Assembly: GCA_031265715.1 (NCBI GenBank)
Contig: JAISCG010000052.1
Coordinates: forward strand, 1 to 9,449
Direction: 5' to 3'
DNA length: 9,449 bases
From: Holosporaceae bacterium
Lineage (GTDB): Bacteria > Pseudomonadota > Alphaproteobacteria > UBA3830
Of the stretch, positions 1-6,532 are shown piece by piece. How positions within the stretch are numbered: the first letter of the stretch is position 1; each line of letters starts with the position of its first letter. A program made the translations under genes and the position numbers. Under the pieces are notes generated by a model. That model did no database searches, had not been told where the DNA came from, and saw only the letters and a program-made list of their open reading frames with translations.

Positions 1-119
1 ATTTGATCCCGAAATTCGCGGGCGTCGACTGCGCCGCAAAATTGTATCAGCCTGTCGGCGAGCGTGGATTTTCCGTGGTCTATGTGCGCGATTATTGCAA
101 AATTTCTGATGCGGTTCAT
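1..119 (-). CDS. lepA: Elongation factor 4 (LepA), N-terminal fragment
   Basis: This is the first 39 codons of a translational GTPase; the rest runs off the left edge. The reading begins MNRIRNFAIIAHIDHGKSTL and contains the P-loop AHIDHGKS/T typical of translation GTPases. The sequence IRNFAIIAHIDHGKSTLADRLIQ followed by a CGAV segment is characteristic of LepA rather than EF-Tu or EF-G. In the family the protein binds the ribosome and promotes back-translocation or recovery of stalled complexes in the cytoplasm. The ATG is preceded on the minus strand by AAAGAAAGGA about seven bases upstream, a good ribosome binding site, which fixes the start. It diverges from the transporter gene at 301. 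Confidence 0.93.
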   Translation of the reverse strand, partial: MNRIRNFAIIAHIDHGKSTLADRLIQFCGAVDAREFRDQ

Positions 120-151
120 GTGTGTCCTTTCTTTCGGTTCCGGCGAAGGTA

Positions 152-180
152 ACTATACCGGACAGCGGGTTTATTTAGAA
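152..180 (-). promoter_or_regulatory. Candidate lepA promoter
   Basis: Read on the minus strand, TTCTAA (175-180) is followed after 17 bases by TATAGT (152-157), leaving a leader of about 25-30 bases before the lepA ATG. The -10 box is good and the -35 box is weak. This rests on sequence resemblance to a sigma-70 promoter only. Confidence 0.3.
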
Positions 181-197
181 GTTGAATCGTTACAAAT

Positions 198-229
198 GAA
201 ACGCTCGATTAAATGAGGTGGGTAGCAAG
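198..229. repeat. Solo, diverged copy of the end of the palindromic element at 8784-8906
   Basis: These 32 bases match 8875-8906 at 27 positions in the same orientation, and all five differences are transitions. The shared core holds GAAACGCTC and ATTAAATGAG around an imperfect palindrome (CTC[G/A]ATTAAATGAG). Only this flank of the larger element is present; the long inverted repeat seen at 8784-8870 is missing. It lies in the divergent lepA/transporter intergenic region, just upstream of the transporter promoter. Confidence 0.55.
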
Positions 230-247
230 TCGCAGATTCAATCACAG

Positions 248-276
248 TTGACATTTTTCATAAAAATCAATACGGT
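248..276 (+). promoter_or_regulatory. Candidate promoter of the transporter-glycosyltransferase operon
   Basis: A perfect TTGACA -35 box (248-253) is followed after 17 bases by TACGGT (271-276), which keeps the T-A....T positions of a -10 box. Transcription would start near 283 and give a leader of under 20 bases. A strong ribosome binding site, GAGGGGG (290-296), sits four bases before the ATG at 301. Confidence 0.5.
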
Positions 277-300
277 TATTTTCGTTTGTGAGGGGGTAAA

Positions 301-1560
301 ATGTCAGAAAAAAAAAGTTCTTCGAGTTCTCGAATCACCTGGATAATCGCTAACATATTTTATCTGTATGAAGTAATTTTGAGAGTATCTCCAAGTGTAA
401 TGACGAATGATCTTATGTGTCATTACGATATAACAACGGGAATGCTCGGCGTTATGATTTCGTTCTTTTACTATTCCTACACGGCGCTGCAAATTCCCTG
501 CGGATTAATTCTTGATAAGCTGGGGCCGAGAAATCTTATCGGATTTTCCGTAATTTTATCGACTCTGGGGTCGGTGCTTTTTGCCCTCACAAGAAACATC
601 GTTATCTCAGAATTCGGTCGATGCATGGTCGGCGCCGGAGCGGCCTGCGCTTTCATATCCTGCCTGCAGATTGCTTCCACGGTTTTTTCACAGAAATATT
701 TTGCGCTGTTCGCAGGAATAACCAACATGATGGGAACTCTGGGCGCTCTTTGCGGAGGATTTCCGGTTGCGAGATCGGTTAATGCCGTTGGTTGGAGAGA
801 AACGATATTTCTTCTGGCCGGCGTCGGGGTGGTCATAGCGATTGCGGCGTTCGCGTTTATCCCGAAAGTTATGAAAATTCCGGGAAATGAGGCCGTTCAC
901 AACTCTTTTGGGAATATATTTCGCAAGGTTATAAGAAATGAGCAGATTATATTGTCCGGAATTGTCGGCGGATTTATGTATCTGGCGGTTTCCGTTTTTT
1001 CGGAGCTCTGGGCGGTTTCGTTTTTTATGGCAAAATACGGAATCACCAATGAACACGCCTCGCTCGTTTCGTCGATTTTGTTCATCGGATTTGCGATCGG
1101 CAGCATCCCGATGGCAGTCATCGCAAAAAAAGTTAACGGATACATGAAAACCATTCGTTTTTCCTGCATATGCATGGCAGCACTGTTTATCCCGTTGATA
1201 TATGTGGAAAACATCTACGCATCATTTGTTATCGTATTTTTGCTCGGAATTTTTACTGCTGCGGAGGTATTGGTATTTACCTGCGCAAAAAACAACGAAT
1301 CGCCGCAAAATGCCGGCACCGCGATCGCATTTTCCAACGGATTGGTTATGCTGGCCGGATCGATATTTCAGCCCGTTCTCGGTATGATGCTGGATTTGTT
1401 TTGGACAGGGGCGATATCGGACCGAGGAGTGCGCATCTACGATGTTTCCTGCTATCAAAATGCCATCCTTACCTTGCCGATTTGTTTGGTGGTCGCCTAT
1501 ATACTGTCGCTTTTTGTGAAAGAAACCATTAATATGGAAGAAGCAGAACCGACGAGGTAG
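301..1560 (+). CDS. Major facilitator superfamily transporter
   Basis: A 419-residue inner-membrane protein with about twelve hydrophobic segments in two groups of six, separated by a more polar stretch near residues 188-215; this is the usual MFS size and layout. The signature loop between TM2 and TM3 is present as GLILDKLGPR (residues 68-77, with D72 and R77). TM4 begins with R107 in GRCMVGAGAA, like the conserved R...G of motif B, and GWRETIF (164-170) matches the end of the N-terminal half in many metabolite permeases. These features support a secondary transporter, proton-coupled or an exchanger. The substrate cannot be read from the sequence; organic-acid or metabolite uptake and efflux are both possible. 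The ATG follows GAGGGGG at four bases. The stop is two bases before the glycosyltransferase start, so the two genes are very probably co-transcribed. Confidence 0.9.
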   Translation: MSEKKSSSSSRITWIIANIFYLYEVILRVSPSVMTNDLMCHYDITTGMLGVMISFFYYSYTALQIPCGLILDKLGPRNLIGFSVILSTLGSVLFALTRNIVISEFGRCMVGAGAACAFISCLQIASTVFSQKYFALFAGITNMMGTLGALCGGFPVARSVNAVGWRETIFLLAGVGVVIAIAAFAFIPKVMKIPGNEAVHNSFGNIFRKVIRNEQIILSGIVGGFMYLAVSVFSELWAVSFFMAKYGITNEHASLVSSILFIGFAIGSIPMAVIAKKVNGYMKTIRFSCICMAALFIPLIYVENIYASFVIVFLLGIFTAAEVLVFTCAKNNESPQNAGTAIAFSNGLVMLAGSIFQPVLGMMLDLFWTGAISDRGVRIYDVSCYQNAILTLPICLVVAYILSLFVKETINMEEAEPTR

Positions 1561-1562
1561 GT

Positions 1563-2435
1563 GTGTTTCCAAAGATATCGATCATAATTCCGATTTTTAA
1601 CGTGGAAAAATTTTTGGATCAATGCATGCGCAGCGTCGTTGATCAAACTTTGCGGGACATCGAAATAGTCTGTATCAATGACGGATCGACGGATCGTTCC
1701 CCGGAGATTTTGGAAAAATTCGCGGCCGATGATGATCGCATCATTATAATAAATCAGGAGAATAAGGGCCAGGGCGCTGCTCGAAATCGAGGATTGGACA
1801 TTGCTCACGGCGAATATATCGGTTTTGTTGACGGTGATGATTGGGTCGATCTGAATTATTTTGAACAACTCTACGACGCCGCCAAAAAATACGATGCGAG
1901 CATGTCCTGCTGCGGAATTATCCGGAAGTATCCGTCATCGAAAACACGGATAAAACTTGCGATAAAAGAGGAAAAACTTTACACATCTGCGGCGGAAAAA
2001 TTCCGAATTACGGAAACTCCGCGAAAATGCTACATATATAATAAAATTTACAAAAGATCCGAATTGTCGGAGCATAAAATTCGATTCCCGGAGGGTATGT
2101 CCTTCGAGGATATCGCATTTTCGATCAGGGCGTTGTATTTTCTCGGAAAATTGGTTACCGTTCCGGAAATAATCTATAGTTATCGTGTAAATTATCAATC
2201 AACGACGCGCCAAATGACGGATCTTAGGCAGCAGGATTTGCTGGCGGCGCGACGGGATTTCATCGATTTTTCCAGAAAATATCATGTGAATTGTGACGAG
2301 AAGTGGTACGTAAAGAAAAAAATCGTTTACAGGATTTTCGGAATTCCTCTGATGAAAATCTATGAATGGGAGACGATAAAAAAGTACTATCTGTTTGCGA
2401 TAATTCCGATTTTTGAAAAAAGGGTTTCTCTGTAG
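1563..2435 (+). CDS. Family 2 glycosyltransferase (GT-A fold)
   Basis: A 290-residue protein that should transfer a sugar from a nucleotide-sugar donor, most likely to a surface polysaccharide or lipopolysaccharide acceptor at the cytoplasmic face of the membrane. The order of motifs is that of GT2: SIIIPIFNVEKFL (residues 6-18) starts the nucleotide-binding fold, CINDGSTD (37-44) binds the nucleotide, NKGQGAARNRG (67-77) follows, and FVDGDDW (88-94) contains the DxD metal site. A later SFEDIAFS (180-187) supplies the E-D pair expected near the acceptor site. The tail with IFGIPLMKI and YYLFAIIPIF is common in LPS and capsule glycosyltransferases. The start is GTG at 1563, five bases after GAGG (1554-1557) inside the end of the transporter gene. 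No other polysaccharide genes are visible, so donor and acceptor are unknown. Confidence 0.9.
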   Translation: MFPKISIIIPIFNVEKFLDQCMRSVVDQTLRDIEIVCINDGSTDRSPEILEKFAADDDRIIIINQENKGQGAARNRGLDIAHGEYIGFVDGDDWVDLNYFEQLYDAAKKYDASMSCCGIIRKYPSSKTRIKLAIKEEKLYTSAAEKFRITETPRKCYIYNKIYKRSELSEHKIRFPEGMSFEDIAFSIRALYFLGKLVTVPEIIYSYRVNYQSTTRQMTDLRQQDLLAARRDFIDFSRKYHVNCDEKWYVKKKIVYRIFGIPLMKIYEWETIKKYYLFAIIPIFEKRVSL

Positions 2436-2465
2436 TTGCCTGCCGGCTGACATCAACCCCGATAC

Positions 2466-2481
2466 GCAGGATATTTCCTGC
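2466..2481. terminator. Hairpin between convergent genes
   Basis: GCAGGA and TCCTGC form a perfect six-base-pair stem with a TATT loop. It lies between the glycosyltransferase stop (2435) and the stop of the minus-strand gene (2482), so it could end transcription from both sides. There is no run of T after it on either strand, so the assignment is tentative. Confidence 0.35.
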
Positions 2482-3024
2482 TCACATCTGGAGACAGCTT
2501 GTCTGCTCCAGATGCAGTGGTTGCAAATTTCGTATTATCAGATTATTTCTCAGATTTTGCTCTTCTATCAATTTTTGCCTTCGCTCATCCACCTGTCTCC
2601 GCTGTGCTGACGGGGCCAAGACCGGAGCCAGAGCAACCCGTGGCTGATGCTGATAATGAATATACCGCACTGCCGGGCGCTGTAGCCTCAACATTTGATT
2701 AATATAGGATCTATGGACATTAGCCAAATTAATCTGAGCAGCCAATAATTCAGGACTATCTTCTTTTACTTCCTTCACAGATAGTGCATCTGCCAGGCGA
2801 TTTACTGCAAGTCCCACAGCTCTACTACTGTTGGCAAAAGTGGTACTCTTACCACGTGCTGCCGTAAGCACCTTGGTTAGATTCAAAGGACATGGCGTAC
2901 CTACAGGTATACCTGTCCAACCATACTTCTCACGAACAATCCTTTCCGCTTCAGGCGTCATTCCGTTGCAATCGATCCCGAGTAAGGCTGCCGATAAAAT
3001 TGCTGCTAATTGTAATTTTTTCAT
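2482..3024 (-). CDS. Small secreted protein of unknown function
   Basis: A 180-residue protein that I do not recognise. The N-terminus is a clear export signal: two lysines, then a hydrophobic core LQLAAILSAALLGI, with possible cleavage near residues 18-22 (DCNGM). The cysteine at 19 is preceded by G-I-D, a poor lipobox, so lipidation is unlikely. The mature part has a helical, Arg/Leu/Gln-rich middle (about 65-120), a Pro/Ala stretch VALAPVLAPSAQ (130-141) and a charged, probably helical tail (142-170). The ATG follows AGGAGAG at about seven bases. It is divergent from the LRR protein, whose signal peptide also leads into an N-G-M sequence; both belong to what looks like a secreted-protein island. 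A long 5' leader and a strong hairpin over the final codons are noted separately. Confidence 0.75.
   Translation of the reverse strand: MKKLQLAAILSAALLGIDCNGMTPEAERIVREKYGWTGIPVGTPCPLNLTKVLTAARGKSTTFANSSRAVGLAVNRLADALSVKEVKEDSPELLAAQINLANVHRSYINQMLRLQRPAVRYIHYQHQPRVALAPVLAPSAQRRQVDERRQKLIEEQNLRNNLIIRNLQPLHLEQTSCLQM
2485..2514. terminator. Strong hairpin over the last codons of the small secreted protein gene
   Basis: CATCTGGAG (2485-2493) and CTCCAGATG (2506-2514) are perfect nine-base inverted repeats with a 12-base loop. An alternative pairing, AGACA/TGTCT (2492-2496 with 2500-2504), extends the inner part. The hairpin covers the final codons of the minus-strand gene and begins one base inside its stop codon. 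With the hairpin at 2466-2481 it forms a tandem pair at the convergent end, suggesting a terminator or 3'-end protection. No T-run follows. Confidence 0.4.
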
Positions 3025-3060
3025 AACTATTCTCTCCTATTATTTTTATTGTTAACACAA

Positions 3061-3180
3061 ACCCAAAACGCAGGGTGTTTTCCTATAACCTTCGCGTCGG
3101 GATTTCTTCTACTATCTGACTTACCTCAGTCAGGACTAATTCCCTCTAAGCTATCTGTCTCAAAGAGTCCCTTTATCGAC
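3061..3180 (-). promoter_or_regulatory. Possible structured 5' leader of the small secreted protein gene
   Basis: Several inverted repeats cluster here. CTGACT/AGTCAG (3116-3121 with 3128-3133) is a perfect six-pair hairpin. GTCGGGA (3096-3102) can pair with TCCC (3168-3171) and GAC (3178-3180) to close the domain. CTCT/AGAG (3144-3147 with 3164-3167) or, alternatively, GGACT/AGTCC (3133-3137 with 3166-3170) fits inside. Nearer the ATG, ACCC/GGGT (3061-3064 with 3073-3076) and AAAAC/GTTTT (3065-3069 with 3077-3081) are mutually exclusive. I do not recognise it as a known riboswitch, 6S RNA or tmRNA. The helices are short and could arise by chance. Confidence 0.25.
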
Positions 3181-3280
3181 ACACAACGCTGCCTAATTTT
3201 CCACCATCTTTACCACAACTGATTAAAAATCGATAAATCTTAAATATTTTCATTAATTCTCTTTTTTTTGTAACAATTAC

Positions 3281-3309
3281 TATATATGTCATAATGAACG
3301 AGGATGCAA
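3281..3309 (-). promoter_or_regulatory. Candidate distal promoter of the small secreted protein gene
   Basis: On the minus strand TTGCAT (3304-3309) is followed after 17 bases by TATATA (3281-3286). Transcription from here would give a leader of about 250 bases containing the inverted repeats at 3061-3180. Match to consensus is moderate and the region is so AT-rich that chance matches are expected. Confidence 0.28.
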
Positions 3310-3449
3310 CTTTTTTTTTAAAATGACAGAGCTGACTCATGATTTTTTTTGAATAAAGAAATGGTAATACCGAAAAGACGCCGCTGTGTCTGACCGGTTT
3401 TAAGAAAAATTTATTTCATTACTCGATATCATAATAAAATATTTATATA

Positions 3450-3480
3450 TATAATATTGTTAATTATTAAATAAAGGAGA
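3450..3480 (+). promoter_or_regulatory. -10 box and ribosome binding site of the LRR gene
   Basis: A perfect TATAAT lies at 3450-3455 in very AT-rich DNA, without a convincing -35 box 17 bases upstream. AAGGAGA (3474-3480) is a strong Shine-Dalgarno sequence five bases before the ATG at 3486 and settles the start. Confidence 0.4.
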
Positions 3481-3485
3481 TAAGA

Positions 3486-5063
3486 ATGAAAAAAATATTT
3501 GTTGTGACGGCTGCGCTTACACAGCTTTTGGCTAATGGCATGGAGATAGATACTAATGGAGAGCTAAATATTTTTGGTACTTATACGTCCTTGTCGTCCG
3601 ATAATATGGTTCCGCTTAAGGATAAAATTTTTAGTGTGGAATTTAATGCAAGTTTTCAGGCGACGAGTATTGAGGGGACTGCTTTTGAGAGTTGCATTCA
3701 TTTGAAGTCCATACGCATTCCATGTTGTGTGACGATGCTTAGTGGAGGCTGTTTTTATAATTGTACAAGTCTGGAAACTGTGACTTTTGAGGGGGAATCT
3801 CAGCTAACGTGCATTGAGTATGCTGCTTTTGGGGGGTGCATTTCTTTGAAGTCCATATGCATTCCATGTTGTGTGACGATGCTTAGTGGAGGCTGTTTTT
3901 ATAATTGTACAAGTCTGGAAACTGTGACTTTTGAGGCGAATTCTCAGCTAATGCACATTGGGTGGAGTATTTTTGAGAATTGCATTGCTTTGAAGGAAAT
4001 ATGCATTCCGAGTAGTGTGGAAAGGCTTGGAAATAGTCGTTCCGTCGAACCCCGGCATTTCGGACTGTTGCTGCGAGGTTCTACGTTTAAGAATTGTACA
4101 GCTTTGAACTCTGTGACTTTTGAGGGGAGTTCTAAGATAACGCACATGTATGATTCTATTTTTGAGAATTGCACTGCTTTAAAAGCTATACGCATTCCAA
4201 ATAGTATGATAATGCTCGGATATAATTGTTTTAAGGGATGCAGTGGTCTGGAATTCGTAGTTTTTGAGGAGAATTCTCGGATAGAAGATATTGGACACTC
4301 CTCTTTTGCGAATTGCAGTGCTTTGAAGGAAATACATATTCCAAGCAGTGTGAGTGCGACAGGGCTTTGTTATGGCTGTTTTAGGGGTTGCACTAGTCTG
4401 GAATCTGTAATTTTTGATGGAGTTCCTCAGATAAAGAACATTTCGGCTGCTTTTGAGGATTGCAGTGCTTTGACGGAAATACATATTCCAAGCAGTGTGA
4501 CGATGCTTAGCGGAGGCTGTTTTAGGGGTTGCATCAGTCTGGAATCTGTAATCTTTGATGAGGTTCCTCAGATAAATAACATTTGGACTGCTTTTGAGAA
4601 TTGCATTTCTTTGAAGTCCATATGTATTCCAAGAAGTGTGAGAGAATTTGATTGGAGTTGTTTTGATGGATGCGTAAAATTGGAATCTGTGCATTTTAAA
4701 AAAAATTCTCAGATAAAAAATATTTATCCTCCTGTTTTTGGTGGTTGCTCTGCTCTAAAAATTGTAAATTTTGGTTTAGCACCTGCCAGAGCAAATTATT
4801 TCGCTGAGGCTGATTTGAGTGCAGGCAATCCTGAATTGGAGCCACCGGATGTTCCTGAGGGAGTAAAAGCATTTTATGGAGAGTGTTTTTCCGTTACCGG
4901 TGTTAGCTCTATATTCGTTCCGGTTGGTATGAATATTATTAAGGACAGGGGAAAAATTACAATGGATAATTCAACTTCCGGCGATGATTTTGTCATGATT
5001 AGGAACGAAGAGGGTGGATTAAAGGCTTTTCGTATTTCCGGTCGTGAAGAAATAAATTTCTGA
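3486..5063 (+). CDS. Secreted BspA-like (LRR_5) leucine-rich-repeat protein
   Basis: A 525-residue protein with a signal peptide (MKKIFVVTAALTQLLANG, likely cleaved near residue 18) and about fifteen 22-25-residue repeats from about 66 to 430. Two unit types alternate: one like AFENCxxLKxIxIPSSVxxL and one like CFxxCxSLExVxFExxSQIxxI. This is the pattern of BspA/LRR_5 proteins, which serve as adhesins or host-interacting proteins; here that role is inference. Every repeat has a cysteine in its F-x-x-C segment, making the protein cysteine-rich. The region after 430 is not repetitive and ends without any sorting or anchor signal that I can see. The codons are T-rich (TTT, TGT, AGT, ATT) compared with the flanking metabolic genes, which suggests acquisition from elsewhere. 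An insertion of about 15 residues breaks the repeat near residues 183-199. The stop TGA overlaps the ATG of the ankyrin-like ORF. Confidence 0.85.
   Translation: MKKIFVVTAALTQLLANGMEIDTNGELNIFGTYTSLSSDNMVPLKDKIFSVEFNASFQATSIEGTAFESCIHLKSIRIPCCVTMLSGGCFYNCTSLETVTFEGESQLTCIEYAAFGGCISLKSICIPCCVTMLSGGCFYNCTSLETVTFEANSQLMHIGWSIFENCIALKEICIPSSVERLGNSRSVEPRHFGLLLRGSTFKNCTALNSVTFEGSSKITHMYDSIFENCTALKAIRIPNSMIMLGYNCFKGCSGLEFVVFEENSRIEDIGHSSFANCSALKEIHIPSSVSATGLCYGCFRGCTSLESVIFDGVPQIKNISAAFEDCSALTEIHIPSSVTMLSGGCFRGCISLESVIFDEVPQINNIWTAFENCISLKSICIPRSVREFDWSCFDGCVKLESVHFKKNSQIKNIYPPVFGGCSALKIVNFGLAPARANYFAEADLSAGNPELEPPDVPEGVKAFYGECFSVTGVSSIFVPVGMNIIKDRGKITMDNSTSGDDFVMIRNEEGGLKAFRISGREEINF
3681..4775 (+). 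repeat. Tandem array encoding the leucine-rich repeats
   Basis: The repeat array is periodic at about 70 bases per unit and 141-144 bases per pair of units. The closest pair is 3701-3792 against 3845-3936: 92 bases with a single difference (3714/3858), including 78 identical consecutive bases, offset by exactly 144 bases (48 residues). A second similar pair starts at 4374 and 4515, offset by 141 bases. The rest is more diverged. This indicates ongoing expansion by duplication of two-unit blocks. Confidence 0.9.
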
Positions 5064-5356
5064 TGCCTTTTTTCCGCCACACAGATATTGATACGATTAA
5101 TTTGCATGAGAACACTCCGTTGAATTTGGCTGTTGAGCAGGGAAGAACAAATATTATTCCCCTTCTGAAAAAGTACGGAGCTAAACGTTCATGCGATCTA
5201 AAATTTCAATATAATACTAAAATGAGATTTGGTACGCTCAGTCAAATGCGTTGGGTGGTAAGAGCTCGCATATTAAACCTTTACTTAAATCACATTTTTC
5301 CTGTATTTTATAAGCTAAAATTATATCTTTGGAGGAAATCGTGGATTCAGTCGTAA
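5063..5356 (+). pseudogene. Ankyrin-repeat gene remnant
   Basis: A 97-codon ORF whose ATG overlaps the TGA of the LRR gene (TGATG), with no clear ribosome binding site. Residues about 12-44 (INLHENTPLNLAVEQG and on through LLKKYGAK) fit one ankyrin repeat: TPL-LA, G, N-I-I, LL, YGA are at the consensus places. After it the sequence looks random, and the frame runs into the start of the thiolase gene, so the last codons are unlikely to be meaningful. Upstream in this frame there is a stop at 5045-5047 and no further repeat. The best reading is the surviving fragment of a larger ankyrin protein. Translational coupling to the LRR gene as a small real protein is the alternative. Confidence 0.45.
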
Positions 5357-6510
5357 TTGTTGATGCTGCCAGAACTGCACTCGGAAATTTTAACGGAAAA
5401 CTAAAATCAATGTCCGCCGTTGAGTTGGGAAAAACGGTTATTAAAAAAGTTGTGGAAGACTACAATGTAAAAATCGACAGTGTTTACCTGGGATGTGTGC
5501 TGTCTGCCGGTCTGGGACAGTCGGCGGCACGGCAATCCGCGTTGAAAGCGGGGCTGTGCGAATCGGTAAACTGCGTGAACATAAACAAAATTTGCGGATC
5601 CGGCATGGCGGCCGTCATGGCGGCGCAAAATGCGATCATTTCGGGAGAGGATGACGTTGCCGTCGCCGCGGGAACGGAAAGCATGACCAACGCTCCCTAT
5701 TTGCTGGAAAAAGCAAGATCGGGGTATCGCTTCGGCGACGGAAAACTGGTGGATCACCTCGTAAAAGACGGACTTCTGGACGCCTACGAGCAGTGCGTCA
5801 TGGGTTACTACGCGGAAGACGCCGCCACCGCCTACTCGTTTTCCAGAGATGATCAGGATCGCTACGCCGCGGAATCGTTTCTTAAGGCCCGCGAAGCCAT
5901 AAAAAATGAATTTTTCAAAAACGAAATCGTTCCGGTGATCGTAAAAGACAGAAAAAATGAAATAATCGTTGATGAAGATGAAATTCCGTTTTCGGCAGAT
6001 CTCGCGAAAATGCCTAAACTCAAGCCGGCGTTTCGAGAAGACGGCACCATAACGGCTGCCTCCTCCAGTTCGATTTCCGACGGCGCCGCAGCAATGCTGC
6101 TCATGAGAGAATCAAAAGCTGTCGAACTCGGGTTGGTTCCGAAAGCGCGCATAGTTGCCCAGAGCAGTTTTTCACAATCTCCGAAATTATTCGCCACGGC
6201 GCCGATCGGAGCAATCAGACAGATTCTGGCGAAGTCGCATCTGTCCCTGAAAGACATTGATTTATTCGAAATAAATGAGGCATTTGCGGTGGTGGCCATG
6301 GCTGCAATCAAGGAATTTGATATAGATCCGTCAATCGTCAATGTGTTCGGAGGAGCCTGCGCCCTGGGACACCCTCTCGGAGCCAGCGGCGCACGCATCA
6401 TCGTCACGCTCCTGAATGCCATGGATATATGCAAAGCCAAAAGAGGCCTCGCCGCTCTCTGCATCGGCGGAGGAGAGGGGGTCGCCATGATTTTGGAAAG
6501 AACCTGCTGA
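5341..6510 (+). CDS. Acetyl-CoA acetyltransferase (thiolase)
   Basis: Interconverts two acetyl-CoA and acetoacetyl-CoA plus CoA in the cytoplasm. From the GTG at 5341 the protein has 389 residues, the usual length. The acyl-accepting cysteine is C85 in KICGSGMAA; EINEAFA (310-316), GHPLGASGAR (343-352, H344) and the catalytic C374 in CIGGGEG complete the active site. The CoA-binding loop reads ITAASSSSISDGAA, with S243 in the place of the usual serine but without the common N in TAGNAS. GTG is chosen because GGAGGA (5331-5336) lies five bases upstream and the protein then begins VDSVVIVDAARTALG, as thiolases do; the TTG at 5329 is rejected. With the acetoacetyl-CoA synthetase at 8916 it suggests acetoacetate or polyhydroxybutyrate metabolism (phaA/atoB type). 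Fatty-acid degradation is less likely by sequence. Confidence 0.93.
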   Translation: MDSVVIVDAARTALGNFNGKLKSMSAVELGKTVIKKVVEDYNVKIDSVYLGCVLSAGLGQSAARQSALKAGLCESVNCVNINKICGSGMAAVMAAQNAIISGEDDVAVAAGTESMTNAPYLLEKARSGYRFGDGKLVDHLVKDGLLDAYEQCVMGYYAEDAATAYSFSRDDQDRYAAESFLKAREAIKNEFFKNEIVPVIVKDRKNEIIVDEDEIPFSADLAKMPKLKPAFREDGTITAASSSSISDGAAAMLLMRESKAVELGLVPKARIVAQSSFSQSPKLFATAPIGAIRQILAKSHLSLKDIDLFEINEAFAVVAMAAIKEFDIDPSIVNVFGGACALGHPLGASGARIIVTLLNAMDICKAKRGLAALCIGGGEGVAMILERTC

Positions 6511-6513
6511 AAT

Positions 6514-6531
6514 AACTTTTCGAAAAAAGTT
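6514..6531. terminator. Hairpin after the thiolase gene
   Basis: AACTTTT (6514-6520) and AAAAGTT (6525-6531) form a seven-pair hairpin with a CGAA loop, four bases after the thiolase stop. It is AU-rich and therefore weak alone, but lies directly before a longer inverted repeat in the gap between two convergent genes. Confidence 0.35.
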
Positions 6532-6532
6532 T

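Larger units (their letters stand above)
3025..3485. other. AT-rich divergent intergenic region
   Basis: This 461-base gap separates two outward-facing secreted-protein genes. I see no credible ORF in it. The half next to the small-protein gene (3061-3220) is less AT-rich and holds the inverted repeats described as a possible structured leader. The half next to the LRR gene is very AT-rich with T-runs at 3262-3269 and 3311-3319. It also contains a weak palindrome at 3369-3398 (ACCG...AGAC and GTCT...CGGT, eight pairs around a three-by-three internal loop) followed by TTT. Confidence 0.6.

Noticed and set aside
2499..3055. Plus-strand ORFs opposite the small secreted protein gene
   Set aside because: The minus-strand reading has a signal peptide and a strong ribosome binding site; the plus-strand ORFs have neither.
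3061..3081. An H-type pseudoknot formed by ACCC/GGGT and AAAAC/GTTTT
   Set aside because: The two stems interleave with no loop bases between them, so both could not form together; they can only be alternatives.
3369..3398. Intrinsic terminator in the divergent intergenic region
   Set aside because: The stem is broken by a three-by-three internal loop and only a short T-run follows; no gene upstream on the plus strand would need it.
3944..4694. Minus-strand ORFs opposite the LRR array
   Set aside because: They look repetitive only because they are the complement of the LRR repeats; they have no signal, no ribosome binding site and no independent family resemblance.
3681..4775. A CRISPR-like or satellite repeat array
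   Set aside because: The periodicity is in frame, encodes LRR_5 units and has no spacer-repeat structure.
5329..5340. TTG at 5329 as the thiolase start
   Set aside because: It overlaps the GGAGGA ribosome binding site, which is correctly spaced for the GTG at 5341, and thiolases begin at the equivalent of VDSVVIVDAARTA.
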